Assembly (NCBI RefSeq): GCF_009389715.1 | Contig: NC_052400.1 | Location: 22,103,674 to 22,167,673, forward strand | Direction: 5' to 3' | DNA: 64,000 bases | Origin: Phoenix dactylifera | Taxonomy: Eukaryota; Streptophyta; Magnoliopsida; Arecales; Arecaceae | Part shown: one piece after another, positions 24,334 to 37,300 of the stretch | Layout: the number at the start of each line of letters is the position of its first letter | Position numbering within the stretch: position 1 is the stretch's first letter | Position numbers and translations under genes: made by a program | Notes under the pieces: generated by a model | Databases searched by the model: none | Told to the model about the DNA's origin: nothing | The model's input: only the letters and a program-made list of their open reading frames with translations

Positions 24334-24619
24334 ATCTCTGTATTTTGCATTCCCAACCTACTATAAAAAAAGAAGATTATTTCTCCAAACCCAATGAAAT
24401 GTTTGGTGTTGTTATAATGCTTTTGCTTGAAGAAGAAGGGATTGTTGGAAATAATTTGACTAGAAACTGCTATATCATCTCTGTATTTTGCATTCACAAC
24501 CTACTATAAAAAAAGAAGATTATTTCTCCAAACCCAATGAAATGTTTGGTGTTGTTATAATGTTTTTGCTCGAAGAAGAAAGGATTGTTGGAAATAATTT
24601 GACTAGAAACTGCTATATC
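24334..24619. repeat. 143-bp tandem duplication (two copies)
   Basis: Copy 1 is 24334-24476 and copy 2 is 24477-24619. Both run from ATCTCTGTATTTTGCATTC to ACTAGAAACTGCTATATC. They differ at only a few bases (for example CATTCCCAAC versus CATTCACAAC, and TGCTTTTGCTTGAAG versus TGTTTTTGCTCGAAG), so the duplication is fairly young. It has no coding content. Confidence 0.9.
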
Positions 24620-24964
24620 TTTATTTTATAAAAATATTATAAAGAAATAATTTATTAAAATAAATTCAGAAGATCGACAAGAGCTTGTCTGGATCAAGGC
24701 TGTGATATACGCTGCCCCAAGAATATGATTCACCCCTAATTATGTGCAGGTTTATGGCGATCTCGTCCTCACGATACAACAAGCCAGTTCAGCCTGATTC
24801 TCCTCTAAAGAGCACGATCGTTGGGGAGGTTTGATCCGACCGACTCTTTCAGTTGCCAAAAATAAAAAGTTGAAGAGTGCAAAAACTTTGTCTATGGAAA
24901 AAATCCTGGGGACACCGTATCATGTTAAACTCATAGACCATAGGTCTGGAGAAATATAGAAATA

Positions 24965-25275
24965 ATACTCTTCTATACGTGCCTTTCCTTCCATATGCAT
25001 GTTCTTAATCAAGAGAGCCATGTTCTTATGAGACGAGCCTCCTAGATTGCTAGCTCTCTTTCTTTTTTATTCTCCATCCTCCCCTTCATCCATCAACTTG
25101 CAGACACTGCCTTTCCCACGCCATCTCTCTTCATCGACACTTCACTAATCTCAAGCCCCAACTTGGTCGGGTTTGTGACCCCAATTGCAACTCCATTTTT
25201 CAGCACTTGCAGACTGGGACTACCAGTTTCCTCGAAGCCATTGCTCCAACACCGAAGGCTTTTATCACCCATACC
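24965..25275. repeat. diverged copy B of the duplicated segment seen at 21640-21960
   Basis: Shares the ordered blocks GAGCCTCCT, CTTCACTAATCTCAAGCCCC, GACCCCAATTGCAACTCCAT and TTCAGC with the copy about 3.3 kb to the left, in the same orientation. Frames of 86 and 117 codons overlap it on opposite strands, but neither has a recognisable domain. It could be two decayed copies of one gene 5' end or an unknown repeat family. Confidence 0.45.
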
Positions 25276-27950
25276 AAAAAGGACGGTCAGAAGCCTCCAA
25301 GCCCGACTCGATCTCGACAAGCTGCAAAGGCGCAGTGCAGGCGACGCTTCCAAAACTCGCGTAAATAACAGAAGTTGGATTCATTGTATCAAAAAAGCCA
25401 AACGCAAGCATCGGTCCTCATCAATGGAGGCTTTTACTCCCCCTATCAAGTATCAATTTAGGACAAAGTTGCGCAATCTTAAAATTCAAGCAACACATGC
25501 ATCGATCGGCCATTAATGAATTCGGCACAAAAAAGACGCAGCGGTGCCGTTCAAAGAGTATGCCACGACACTTGCCATTTCGTTGCACCTATATCCATAT
25601 GCTTTTCGGTCCTCGCAGTACCAATCAAATATGTAACGGATAATTTTCCCAAGGGGCATTTATGCAGTGCTCCAAAGTGCAGATTTGCTCGCTGCGGTCA
25701 GTAGAGGTGAAAAAAAAGAGAGAATTCACCTGGACCATGATGTGCCTTCACAATCCTACGGGAAGCCAAGACGCGGCAAGAAAGTTCCGGGAGTCTGAAA
25801 GAAGACATGGAACTCGTCAAATTACGAACCAGAATCTTTGACAGATCATGTGGGGTGTGATGAGGTGGGACCCGGGGGCAGGGTTCACATGGGTCATGTG
25901 GATATCCGGTCCACGCTCGGAGGGATCCATCCGGCGGAACACGTCGTCATCAGCAGCTGGTATGACAGACGCAAAGGTCTTCCGCCAGCTCCCCATGCAT
26001 GAGGCGCGCACACAAAAAAAAAAGCTACGCGTCTCCCAAACTGTCTCGAATGGTCTGTAAACCTTGACAAAATTGGCATTTGGGACTAATTTAACGGCGT
26101 AGCCCCCGATATATTGCATCAAATATGAAGCTTATATCATTTAACAAGGCTTTTTATAATACGTCATATCGGTCCGGACTAAATGGTACAAAATATACTA
26201 TACTATACTAGATGGACACAGGTATGATGTACCAATATTTAGTATACTAAAAAGTTTTATACCATATTGTATCATATTAATATTATGTTAAGATGGCATC
26301 AGCAGGGCGTTTAGTATCGGGAAACTTTGGTTTCTTCTTCTTAATAGAAAAAAGGTTTAGTAGGGCCCGTTAATTTTGTCGCCTTCGAAGAAGACCGGAC
26401 CGGCCGCGGCCGTTCCAGATGGTAAGTGCCTTTAAAAGTTACACGAGTTCCCTCTCATTCATTTCAAAAGCCATCCCGGTTCCAATGTTTGAAAAATCAA
26501 TTCAAAGCTATGGGAGACTTGATGGACTAGCGACCAACCAACCTCATTTAATCTCTGCTAGCTGCTTTTTGGATGTCCTCTACTTCCTGGTCATATGGGG
26601 CCTCCAGGGTGAGCCATGGGTCGCTTGCCCTCTCGAAGCTTCTCTCACTTAATCGGATGCTTCCAAGCGTTCATATATTTTGAGTAACATATAGAAAAGA
26701 TCATACAAACACATAGATATGAGACTACATGCTCGGAGTTCAAATACTCTCTAGTCTCTAACTTGAGGTGCAAACAGAGAGGCACAATTTTACAGCACCA
26801 ACCATTTGCGTAATGCAAGCTATCTTGATTCTGATCGATCACTAGTTGTTTTGCAATATATAAATGATACAGAACTTAACATCTTCAATTCATTATCAAA
26901 CCAGAGAAGGCTCTGTTGGAGTTTTAATTAAAAATAAATATTTTTTTAATCCTCCAACTTTTAGTTGTTTTAAATATTTTAAAATATCTTATGTGAGATG
27001 CCTCTTTCAGAAAAATTGTGACTCTTCGAAAGAGAACGTTGGCTTATGTATCTTTCAGTGTTTGGATAGAGTCGAATTAATCCTATCCAATTCAATCTCT
27101 CTTTCTTTTTTACTGGTACTCTATTTTCCAAAAGTGGAAGACAAAGTTCTTCCATTCTTCAACTTTTTACTTTTTATTATTTTTTTTTTCTAGGCGTTTA
27201 TTTTAATGTCTTCTTCTTTTATAGTACTATTATAAAATAATGCTATAGCAATTTCTAGGCAATTATAAATCCAACCGATCGCCTTGCTTGCATATGTATA
27301 AATAGACATGTTCCATAAATAGACATGTTCCAGAAAAATTACTAATGCGAATAAAAAAGTAGCATGAGATTTGGGATTTTAGGCCTAAAAATGGGATAAA
27401 GTAGGTTATTGGGTAGGGTTTGGGCACTGAAATCAAACACGGAGACATTGGTTGGTTTTGGATACAGGCGGATGCATACGTGAGAAACGTAACCCAGTCT
27501 TGCATCAAGAACATGTCTAACATAATTTTAGAAGTTTTATGGACAAACGTAGCATAGGGAAATAATCAAATTATTGGGAAAGAAAACAGATGGCAAATAC
27601 AAATATCCACCTTCTGGATGATGAATGTGATAGCAAAACAAAATTGTATATGGCTGCCAAGTTATTTAGCAATTGCCATGCGGCGAAGCATCTTCGAGAC
27701 ACAGAGGGAGAGACGCGCATTGACTTTCGTGGCCGAGGCTGGCCGAGATTTCGGTCAAAGCCGGCCGCGCCGCCGTTGTTTGTTCCGCCATCCGCGAGGC
27801 CGCAAGTTTTTTTTTTTGTGAAAAAACAGCAGAAGCGAAGCTTCTTCGGTCCCAGCGGTACGTGGGGCGCACACGTTGGCGCCCATCTCACCATCCATCC
27901 GCTATCCCTTCGGACCCTTCCAAATCCAAAGCAAATCTCTCTCTGTTTTG
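25276..27950. other. intergenic region, no gene recognised
   Basis: Short open frames only. 26150-26290 holds a TATACTATAC and GGTAC-rich AT repeat resembling patches at 5030-5230 and 35440-35720. 26900-27260 is AT-rich. 27300-27335 carries a 17-base direct repeat (AATAGACATGTTCC). 27590-27950 becomes GC-richer towards the KCS promoter. Confidence 0.5.
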
Positions 27951-28108
27951 GGAGGGGCCCCAAGGGGAGCTCCTTTCGGTTATTTATTTGCCAGGTCGCA
28001 CCCTGTGCCGCCCTGCCTCCTCTGCTCTATTTCTTCGAGCCCCTGCTCTCGTCTTCCCCCCAAGGAGGAGTTTTCTCGGCCGATCTCCTACCAAGATCGG
28101 GATTCGAG

Positions 28109-28665
28109 GTCTGTAGATCATTGTGTTCCGAAATCCTATTTTACCGCTTTATGAATGCAAGAAAAAAAAAAACTATGCCGATGTTGATTTCCGTTACGTC
28201 CCTTTTGTTGCTTTTTTTAATTAAAATATTGCTCGGCTTTCTATCCAAAATCCAATTTTTGTTCTGGATTCGAGGTCGATAGCTCCTTTTGGGTTTCGTC
28301 AAAATCTGATTGTGTTCTTCGAATGCACGAAGGTTCCTCGTCTTGGTGTTAGACTTGTAGTTTCGTTCTCTCGAATTCGATTTAGTAAGATTTCGTCTTC
28401 AAAAGTTCCTTCTTTTTGGATGGGTTTCTGGGTTGGTTTTTTTTTTTAAGAGTTCTTTTTTTTTTTTTCTTTCTTCTGGATCGCTTGATCTCTGCCTCGT
28501 CGGGGTTTAGGTTAAAAAAAAAAAAAAGATCTTGAAATGTGGATCGCTCTGTGTTGTGGTTTTTCTGATTGATTTGGATGCAAAAACAGAGATCTTTGTC
28601 ATGGATTTTTCTTTCTCGAAACATTGATTTGAATTAATAACTTCTCCGTTTTATTTTTCTTGCAG
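28109..28665 (+). other. probable 5' UTR intron of the KCS gene
   Basis: A donor-like GAG|GTCTGT at 28109 and an acceptor TTTTTCTTGCAG|G at 28665 bound a T-rich 557-base stretch before the KCS start codon. It has intron-like composition, and the CT-rich sequence on either side looks like leader. A second donor-like GATTCGAG|GTCGAT lies at 28267. Inference from sequence alone. Confidence 0.45.
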
Positions 28666-28850
28666 GGTTTTGTGCCCGATCTCTAATTCTTTTCGGAGCA
28701 GAGAAGGGGCCATCTTTTTCTCAAAAGAATTCCCCCTTCCATCTCTCTTGGAAATTGGCTTTTTAGGTTCGGTTAAGGAGTAACAGAGTCATTCCATTTC
28801 GACCTCTCAAGTTTCTGATTTCTCTTGCTTCCTCCTCCCATAATCCGATC

Positions 28851-30371
28851 ATGGTCGAAGCATTGCTCAATAAATCATCCTCGAGCCGGCTTCCCAGCTT
28901 CACGCAATCGGTGAAGCTCAAGTATGTCAAACTCGGTTACCACTACCTCATCACCCATGGCATGTACCTCTTCCTCACACCACTCGTCGCCCTTGTGGCT
29001 GGCCAGCTCTCTACCTTGTCCGTCCAAGACCTCCATGACCTCTGGGACCACCTCCGGTTCAACCTCGTCTCCGCGATCCTCTGCTCCACGCTCCTCGTCT
29101 TCCTCTCGACCCTCTACTTCCTCACCCGCCCTCGGCCGGTCTACCTTGTCGACTTCGCATGCTACAAGCCGGAGGCGGCCCGGAGGTGCACCAGGCAAAT
29201 CTTTATGGAGCGGTCTACGCTGACGGGCTCCTTCACAGAAGAGAACCTCGCATTCCAGCGTAAGATCCTTGAAAGGTCAGGCCTTGGGGAGAACACTTAC
29301 CTCCCTGAGGCGGTCCTCAATGTTCCTCCTAATCCCTCCATGGCTGAGGCCAGGGCGGAAGCGAGGGCTGTCATGTTTGGCGCCATCGATGAACTCTTCG
29401 CCAAGACTAATGTGAAGCCCAAGGACATCGGGATCTTGATCGTGAATTGTAGCTTGTTCAATCCGACCCCCTCTCTTTCCGCCATGATCGTGAACCATTA
29501 CAAGCTTCGCGGAAACATTGGGAGCTACAACTTAGGTGGGATGGGCTGCAGCGCAGGGCTGATCTCTATCGATCTTGCCAAGGATCTTCTTCAGGTTCAC
29601 CCCAACACCTATGCCTTGGTCATCAGCATGGAGAACATCACCTTGAACTGGTACTCTGGCAACAATCGGTCCATGCTCGTTTCCAACTGCTTGTTCCGAA
29701 TGGGCGGGGCCGCGATCCTTCTCTCCAACAAGAGTTCCGACCGCCGCCGCTCCAAGTACCAATTGGTTCACACGGTTCGAACGCACAAAGGCGCTGACGA
29801 CAGGTGCTTCAGCTGCGTCACCCAGGAGGAAGATGCTGTTGGGAAAGTTGGTGTCTCTCTTTCGAAGGACCTGATGGGAGTCGCCGGCGATGCTCTGAAG
29901 ACAAACATCACGACCTTGGGTCCTCTTGTCTTGCCCTTGTCCGAGCAGTTACTCTTCTTTGCTACATTGGTGGGGAGGAAGATCCTCAAGATGAAGATTA
30001 GGCCTTACATCCCCGATTTCAAGCTGGCCTTCGAACATTTCTGCATTCATGCAGGAGGGAGGGCTGTCCTGGATGAATTGGAGAAGAACCTGCAGCTCTC
30101 CGAGTGGCACATGGAGCCCTCGAGGATGACGCTCTACAGATTCGGAAACACTTCGAGCAGTTCCCTCTGGTACGAACTGGCATACGCCGAAGGCAAAGGA
30201 AGGATGAGGAAAAGGGATAGAATTTGGCAGATTGCATTCGGATCGGGATTCAAGTGCAACAGCGCGGTGTGGAAGGCCTTGAAGACGATCGATCCTGCGA
30301 AGGAAAAGAACCCCTGGATGGATGAGATCCACGACTTCCCCGTTGAGGTTCCAAGGGTCTCAGCAATTTGA
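28851..30371 (+). CDS. KCS11: 3-ketoacyl-CoA synthase (KCS11/KCS4-like)
   Basis: Single coding exon, 506 residues. KCS is the condensing enzyme of the ER fatty-acid elongase. It joins malonyl-CoA to long acyl-CoA to make very-long-chain acids for cuticular wax, suberin and sphingolipids. Two N-terminal membrane segments are visible (about 36-52 and 72-92). The FAE1/CUT1 condensing domain follows ([43 protein letters not shown]), then the C-terminal domain. The catalytic triad is intact: Cys233 in GGMGCSAG, His400 in CIHAGGRAV and Asn433 in RFGNTSSSS. These correspond to C223/H391/N424 of FAE1, shifted by 9-10 residues. The block [20 protein letters not shown] and the end [10 protein letters not shown] match the KCS11/KCS4 branch, so the number is by similarity. 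The ATG at 28851 is the first one after the leader and gives the family N-terminus. Confidence 0.95.
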   Translation: MVEALLNKSSSSRLPSFTQSVKLKYVKLGYHYLITHGMYLFLTPLVALVAGQLSTLSVQDLHDLWDHLRFNLVSAILCSTLLVFLSTLYFLTRPRPVYLVDFACYKPEAARRCTRQIFMERSTLTGSFTEENLAFQRKILERSGLGENTYLPEAVLNVPPNPSMAEARAEARAVMFGAIDELFAKTNVKPKDIGILIVNCSLFNPTPSLSAMIVNHYKLRGNIGSYNLGGMGCSAGLISIDLAKDLLQVHPNTYALVISMENITLNWYSGNNRSMLVSNCLFRMGGAAILLSNKSSDRRRSKYQLVHTVRTHKGADDRCFSCVTQEEDAVGKVGVSLSKDLMGVAGDALKTNITTLGPLVLPLSEQLLFFATLVGRKILKMKIRPYIPDFKLAFEHFCIHAGGRAVLDELEKNLQLSEWHMEPSRMTLYRFGNTSSSSLWYELAYAEGKGRMRKRDRIWQIAFGSGFKCNSAVWKALKTIDPAKEKNPWMDEIHDFPVEVPRVSAI

Positions 30372-31384
30372 AATTGGTCCCCGACGTCGGGTGATGAAAT
30401 TGGTCTCGATCTGGTTTCATAGCTCGCAATAATTTGTTAGGATGGTCCTTTTTTTTAATTTTCTTTAGGGGAAAAAAAAAAAAAAAAAACTCGGAGTTGT
30501 AAGGTATGGTCTACGGGGCGTTTGGTGGTTGATTCTTGTTGCGGGTGGAGAATAGGTTGTTCTGCTATTTTGGTGCAAGTTATGCAGCCTGGATTCCTAG
30601 ACTAGGAGGAGGGTCAGCGATGAATTCTATCGTGTGGTTTAATTTATGCGGGTTTGAGCCATTGACTCTGTTTAAACCTTATTTGTTGGGTCAAAACTTG
30701 CAGCCCTGAGCAAGGTTGGAACTTACTTATCTTATAGTTTTGAGCCCACTGTTCTTAACGACTAGCTGTATCCCAACAATATGATGTCTCTGACACGGCA
30801 TTCATATAAAAAGCTAATTGCTTTTGTCACCTTGTTTTCCTTAGGACATTGTCATGTTCTTGGATCCACTACCTTGATTGCGTATCCAATATTACAGCTC
30901 AAAATATGTGGCAAAATTAGGAACATCTGCTTGGCCAAGGCCACGGACAGCATGATTTTGCTGGGCTGCCGGTGCCATCGCCTGTAGGCTCCACAAGCCC
31001 CCATGCCGTCAACTCCTGTTTTCTGGCCAAGGGACCGGTCACCTGCATCACTTTCTTTTTTCCCCTCTGGGTTTCTTCTTTTCGGGTAGAGATAAGATGA
31101 CATTTATATGGTACCACCACACTAATATAAGTCGACAAAAATCAAAATATTAAAATTATACAACACAAGGTTTTTAAGTTTCTTTATAAAGGATAGTTCG
31201 ATAAAGCACATGAAACCTTGGCTAGTTATTCTTGGAAGATGGCTGCAATCAAGCATAGGAAGGGCACCTATTTAATAGCAACCACACCCTGCAAGGCTTA
31301 GAGAGGGCAGAATTGATCAGTAAGGAATATAAACCTTCTTATACCCAATTGAGCACAGCATCGGGAATCTATCGAGGCAGCATC
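30372..31384. other. convergent spacer between KCS (+) and STRAP (-)
   Basis: About 1 kb holding the 3' UTRs of two convergent genes. An A run at 30473-30489 follows the KCS stop. No other feature was recognised. Confidence 0.6.
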
Positions 31385-34300
31385 CTATCCCTCGTTAGGT
31401 CCATCCTTGCTAATGTGAAAACCCTCGATTTTCCGAGCAGCTTCATTTGCACCAACCTTCACTTTTCCAGCAGCACCATTCGCCCCAGTCGCCTCATTCT
31501 CATCAGCAGTGGCGGGACTCGTCTGCCATATTCTTATGGTCCCATCTTCTGAACCTGAAGCATATGATTTGCCCATCGGAGAGAACCGTACACAATGGAC
31601 AGGTCCATGGTGACCCTTATTGCAAGCTGAACCCAGGCAAAAGAACATCCATATCACATTGCCGTGAAGAGCGCTATGAGGAGCCAGTGAACCAAACTAA
31701 TCATAACATGAAAGTATCCACATGAATTGAAGTATAAATGAAACTTTAAACTTACTGATCTGCTCCCCAGAATGAAAATCAAAAACATGAACCCACAAAT
31801 CTTCACCTCCAGCAATGAATCTGTTGCCAAACTTTGGTTCGAGTGAAGCTGATTCGACAGTACATGGCATGTTGTAGCTTTTAACAAGTCCAAAACTGAT
31901 GACCAACAATCAAGAAATTGTAGTAAGTGCAAAGAAAATGCCAGCCAGCCAGCTAGAGAGAGGCATAAAAATGTGCTCAGAAAGCTTACTGGTTTGCATC
32001 CCAAAATTTGACGGATGAGCCATCAGCGGTAGTGATATATCTGCCATCTTGGCTAACTTCTGCACTGGTAACAGGTGACTTGGTCTCAAGAGTTTGGACA
32101 ATATTCCCACTTCTTACATCCCATAACCTTTGCGGTAGTTGAATAACATGTTAAGGAGGAAGAAGGGGGTGGAGGGGAACAAAATTTCATGCCACTAAGT
32201 TTATATAATGGTCGAGACCATGCTATGGCATATCTTCGAGAAATAATGAAAACAATTCCTGATATTTTTATATGAATAGATGCTAAGAGTACAGTAATTC
32301 CCATTTATGTTTGATGTTTGTCATTGGACATGGGACTGTAATAACAACAATTCCTGATATTTTTATATGTAACTCAAATTAGCAGGCACTGTCATGTCTA
32401 CATTAGCAAAGTTTGTTAACAAATATACCCTGTGCATTGACCACAACAATACGAAAATAGAAAAGTAGGTCAAGGATGATGGAAAAAAGATCAGATTAGA
32501 ATATCAGTGGAGGAAGAAACAAACACACCTCACACCCCCGATATCGGTACAGGAACTTAATATTGTCTGATCACTATGAAGCCAAGCAACGGTTCTGATC
32601 GAACCAGGTGATTTATCAACTTCTCTTGGAGGTGCATCTGGACGATTCAAATTAAATATCCGTAACATTTTTTCAACTCCTCCAGTGAGCAACAGGTGTG
32701 TATCCTGCAGCCAGTGTTTAATGAGTGAAAAAAAAGGAAAACAAATGTCAGAAAGTTGAAATGCACCAACAAACAAACATGAAGTCCTCTTAAGAAAAGT
32801 TACTGGTCCCAAATTACCACGGCACAAGTGCTCCTTGTCCCTAACTAACAAGGAAATTCAATTAAACAGCTGCTCAAAAAACATATTTCAACTGCCACCA
32901 TGGTTCTACAGCCAAAATGTCCAAATTTTTTAATCAAAACTCACCAGCAGGTGTTGAATCACAGTTAGATGATTGAATGTGTGTATCGCTATAGGACTCG
33001 CTTGGTTCATGGGAAGAATTTTACCTTTACCAGAATTTTTTTTTTCTATAAAGCTAATGGCTAGGTATATGATACCTGAGAAAGTGATTTTGCATGTTTG
33101 GTTGACCATGCAAAAGTGACATAGGAAATACACTTTCTAGAGTAACTTATGTTTGGTTGAACATCTATTTTAGTTGTGTAAAGCATCTATTATAACCTTA
33201 ATAAAGTTGTGTGAAATTCCTAGAAAACATCACATGAATAATTTTTAATAGTTATTTTACATATTTTTAAATCTAAAAATATTTAAAATAGGTATTAAAA
33301 ATATTTATTGCGTTGAGTTTTTAAGAGTTTTAACATTTTTAATACTTAGACAAATTCTTTATATTATGGTAATTTTAATAATTGTTAATATATTTTTATA
33401 TTAAAATTACCACAACTTTTTTATGTTGTGGTAATTTTTAATAGTTTTAGATTAACTATTAAAAATAGCTATTAAAAAGATTATGATGGCTCAAGGCTAT
33501 TTTTGGTAAAAAAAAATTACCATAATTTTCAGCCCGTAGAAAAGTGGCTTTCCAACTCTCTCCTTTGAAACCTCCAACAACCAAAAATGAGGCATTTTTT
33601 TCATTTTTCCATCAACTATACTTTCCCGTCTCCTCTTCCTGTGAACCAAATGAGTCCTATAGGTTTAACTCATTGAAGAAATAAAAAACTCAATCTCTTG
33701 CATACATAGAATTCTAGATTAAACATCAACAACGAATTATATTAACAATTAAAAGCAATGATATCAAGATAAGTTGTGCTGACAAACCATCACAAGCATT
33801 GCAACTTGCACCATACCTCATCATACATGAAAGAGAATTTGGGAACATAAAAGTCAACTTTGAAAGACCCCTTCCCCCCACCCCCCTCCCCCAAAAAAAA
33901 AAAATATCACACCAATCCCAATACCAACTACTACAACCATCACAGCAGAACAGAAGGGGGGAAAAAGGAAGAAATAAAGGTCACATTCCTTACATATGGT
34001 TTCTAGATACCACAAAATATCTGCAGAACTGTGGAGGAATAAATGTAAATCCAGTAGAATACCACTAAATGACAAAATTAGCATGCACAACAAACAGGGG
34101 AGTTTTTAAGACCCAAATTGAATTGCAAGAATCAATTAAAAAAGGCCTCATTTACCTCGGAAAAGGCACATGTGCGAACAATGTGTTTGTGTTCAAACGA
34201 GTGTAATTCATCTCCAGTTAATGCATCCCATATTTTCCTGCAAAAAGGTAAAGGCAATAGAAACTTAGTTACTTTTCAATAAATATAAAGCATGCTACAT

Positions 34301-37300
34301 CCAACTGCTTGAATAACATAACTGACATTCTGCAAAAAAGGTATAACCTTCCAAATAACTAGCCTAAACAAAACAACCCACTAACCATGAGTTTAAACAA
34401 GTACTACCAACATCAAAGACAATATATTACTGCTAATCTCCTGATTATCAACAGTCCATATATACTTCACATGAAAAATTGATTCTTAAAAGATGTTTTC
34501 ATATAGCAGCAAAAAACTGTATATTTACGGACATTATCTCCAACATCTAATCAGCAAAAATTTTACCAAATAGCATATTATTACATATATATACTAGAGG
34601 GCAGCACTAGGTAGCTCATCTTAGACAATAAGATGGCCCCTGATGGTCGATATCTTCTTAACTACAATAAAGAAAAGGACCCTAGTTAACAGTTATTTGG
34701 ATTAGTCCACTCAGCTACCTCATATCGCCAAATTTGGCCACTTGAATTAGAAAAACAAGTGCTGAATGGTGTGAGGATTTCTTCCCCAAAAAATTACTAT
34801 TTACTTAAAACTAAACTATACTGTCTTGATTTCACTTGGCCTCCTCCAAAACAAAATCTGATAGATAGCAAATCAGGTAACATCAACCAAACCACAACTA
34901 CTACTACCCAAAATAGGATACTTAACAAAATCCCTTGATCATCATGTCAGGCCTTCTTAGGTTATGACAAGCACAGAAGGCAAAGGAAATGCTTGGTCAA
35001 GGCATCCCAAACAACAAAAGACCGACCATGCCAAAATATCAGGCCTTGATTTGCATACAGGGCATGCCCTTGCCCTTCATTCCTCTGTCAGCAAGCCACG
35101 CTACAAAATCAGAATACAAAAAAAACACCAGCTTATCTAGCAACAGGAGATAGTATGAGACCAACACAATAGAACAAAAGACAGCTTGATGATCACAAAT
35201 TGCATTAGTCCACGTAAGGGCCACATATTGAAATAGATGACAAAGGGTTGGAAAAATGAAAAACAGCCCTGATATTTAGGGCTCAAGAGATGTAGATGAA
35301 TGATTGGTACTTGTGCATTCGAACCGTGTGAACCAATTGGTACTTGGAGCGGCGGCGGTCAGAACTCTTGTTGAGAGAAGGATCGCAGCCCCGCCAATTC
35401 GGAACAAGCATAAGCAACGTAAATGTGGTCTATGTCATGGATGAAAATTTGACTAGCATGCATGATACAAACATGCATACAACTATAACATGCATGTACC
35501 TAGCATCATAAATACCATGTTGTACCATGCAGTAAGAGGCATACCATATCAATCTATACAGTGCTGATACGATACAAGGGCTTGACACATCCCCATCCTA
35601 ACACAAATGTGATTGCAACTCGACCAATATACCATTTGTCGATACAGGGTGCACCACACCATATCAGCAAGGTACCATAGAGCCCGATACCAAGACAAAA
35701 TATTGCCTATACTTGTCAGACTTGCGTATGATACAGTGCTTTCGTTGCTTATATGGAGTGGTGTATTTTGCTCTATTGGGAACATCTGAATCTTCTAAAC
35801 AATATAAAGTGGTGATGATATATAAGATTCAACTACATGTAAGGAAGAAAATCATCTATTCCTTCAAAATCAAAAGAATTAGCGTGGTTCTAGTGGTGAT
35901 AATTATATTGTTTTGTCATTTGTACTTGTTCCATCAACCTACCTCTTCATATTTTGTTTTGGTCAAGAATGCAAACTTATATGGTAGTAATATAAATATA
36001 TTAAATATTTTTTTATTAAGTAGCTAGACAGTGTTTATATCATTAGACATCTATGCATTGCCTTGTGATGGTGAAAATTATAATTGATGTTTTTGCTCCT
36101 CTTCATCCATATCTACTTTCATTTTTAGCAATCTCTAAATTTTTCCAAAAAATCATAAAGAATCTTTCCGAAGAACCAATACAATTTAACCCCTCCATGA
36201 TTTATTGCTTGATCCTGAATCTAACAACATTGCTATTGTTCTCATCAGCAAGAGCCTGAATGCACATGAAAGGAAAATCATGTTTCACTTCACTGATAAA
36301 AGATGGATGCCCACAAATATGTAAAACATCCTGTTATAGAATAACAATAAATGACACTTAGAGTAATGCATTAAGCTTTGAAAACATCTATTCTGAAAAA
36401 TACACCTCTTAAATTTCTAGTCAACAGTAATGTAGAAGTATGAAAGCAGGAAAAAAAAAAGATTCACGTGATGGGTGCAGAAATTCATAATACTAAACAG
36501 CTTTTTTAAATAATTTAGAAGTTATTGCATTCATATGGTTCGTAGAGCTTTGATGATCTAACATATCCCATCTTAAGCATTATGCTTTCCTTGGCATTGT
36601 AATCTCCAAAATACCAAAATGGAGTTTCTCAGAGCACCACAAGTGCTCTCTCTAACCTAATTTGTTCTTTTCAATTTTCTTTACCCTAGTCCATCATCCC
36701 TCTATTCTAACAAGCCTCCACTGCTACATAGTCAGTCAAGGAAACATGTTAATATCAGAAATGCTGATCATCCAAAGTAACTTCCATGCATCCAAACCAC
36801 TATCTATTCTCACTATCTATGAGAAAGCAGGTGTAGAGTATTATCTGGCTCCTAAGGCAGCATTCCATTGGGTTAAAGGGGAATAAGACTACTTAAACCC
36901 ATTTTTACCACTTGAACCCACCAAACACTGTTTTGCAAGCTACATTATTCCAAGCCTCAAATAGGCATGTCAAAAGTTGGAAAGAATTACTTTTTGGAAT
37001 AATTCGGATCCGAACATAAAAGGCACAGTTCTTTACTCCAAAGCAAAGAGGATTAAAAATAAGTTAACCCATTTATTCTAGGCTAACTTATTCCACAACC
37101 AAACACAGCATAAGACCGCAATGCTGCATATTGAAAGTTTGAATCCTCATAGCTTTGAAAGATGTAGATTGCCGAGATGATACAACAATTCTAACAAACC
37201 AAATAGATCTTCTACAGAGTTGTCACATAGCCAGTGTTTTCAGAAGCAAGAAAACACGAAACATCATTGCAGGGTTCTCAAACTAAAGAATAAATTAAAG

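Noticed and set aside
27571-28282. Several 80-230-codon overlapping frames before KCS
   Set aside because: Promoter and leader DNA with frames open on both strands; no domain, and the KCS leader and intron explain the sequence better.
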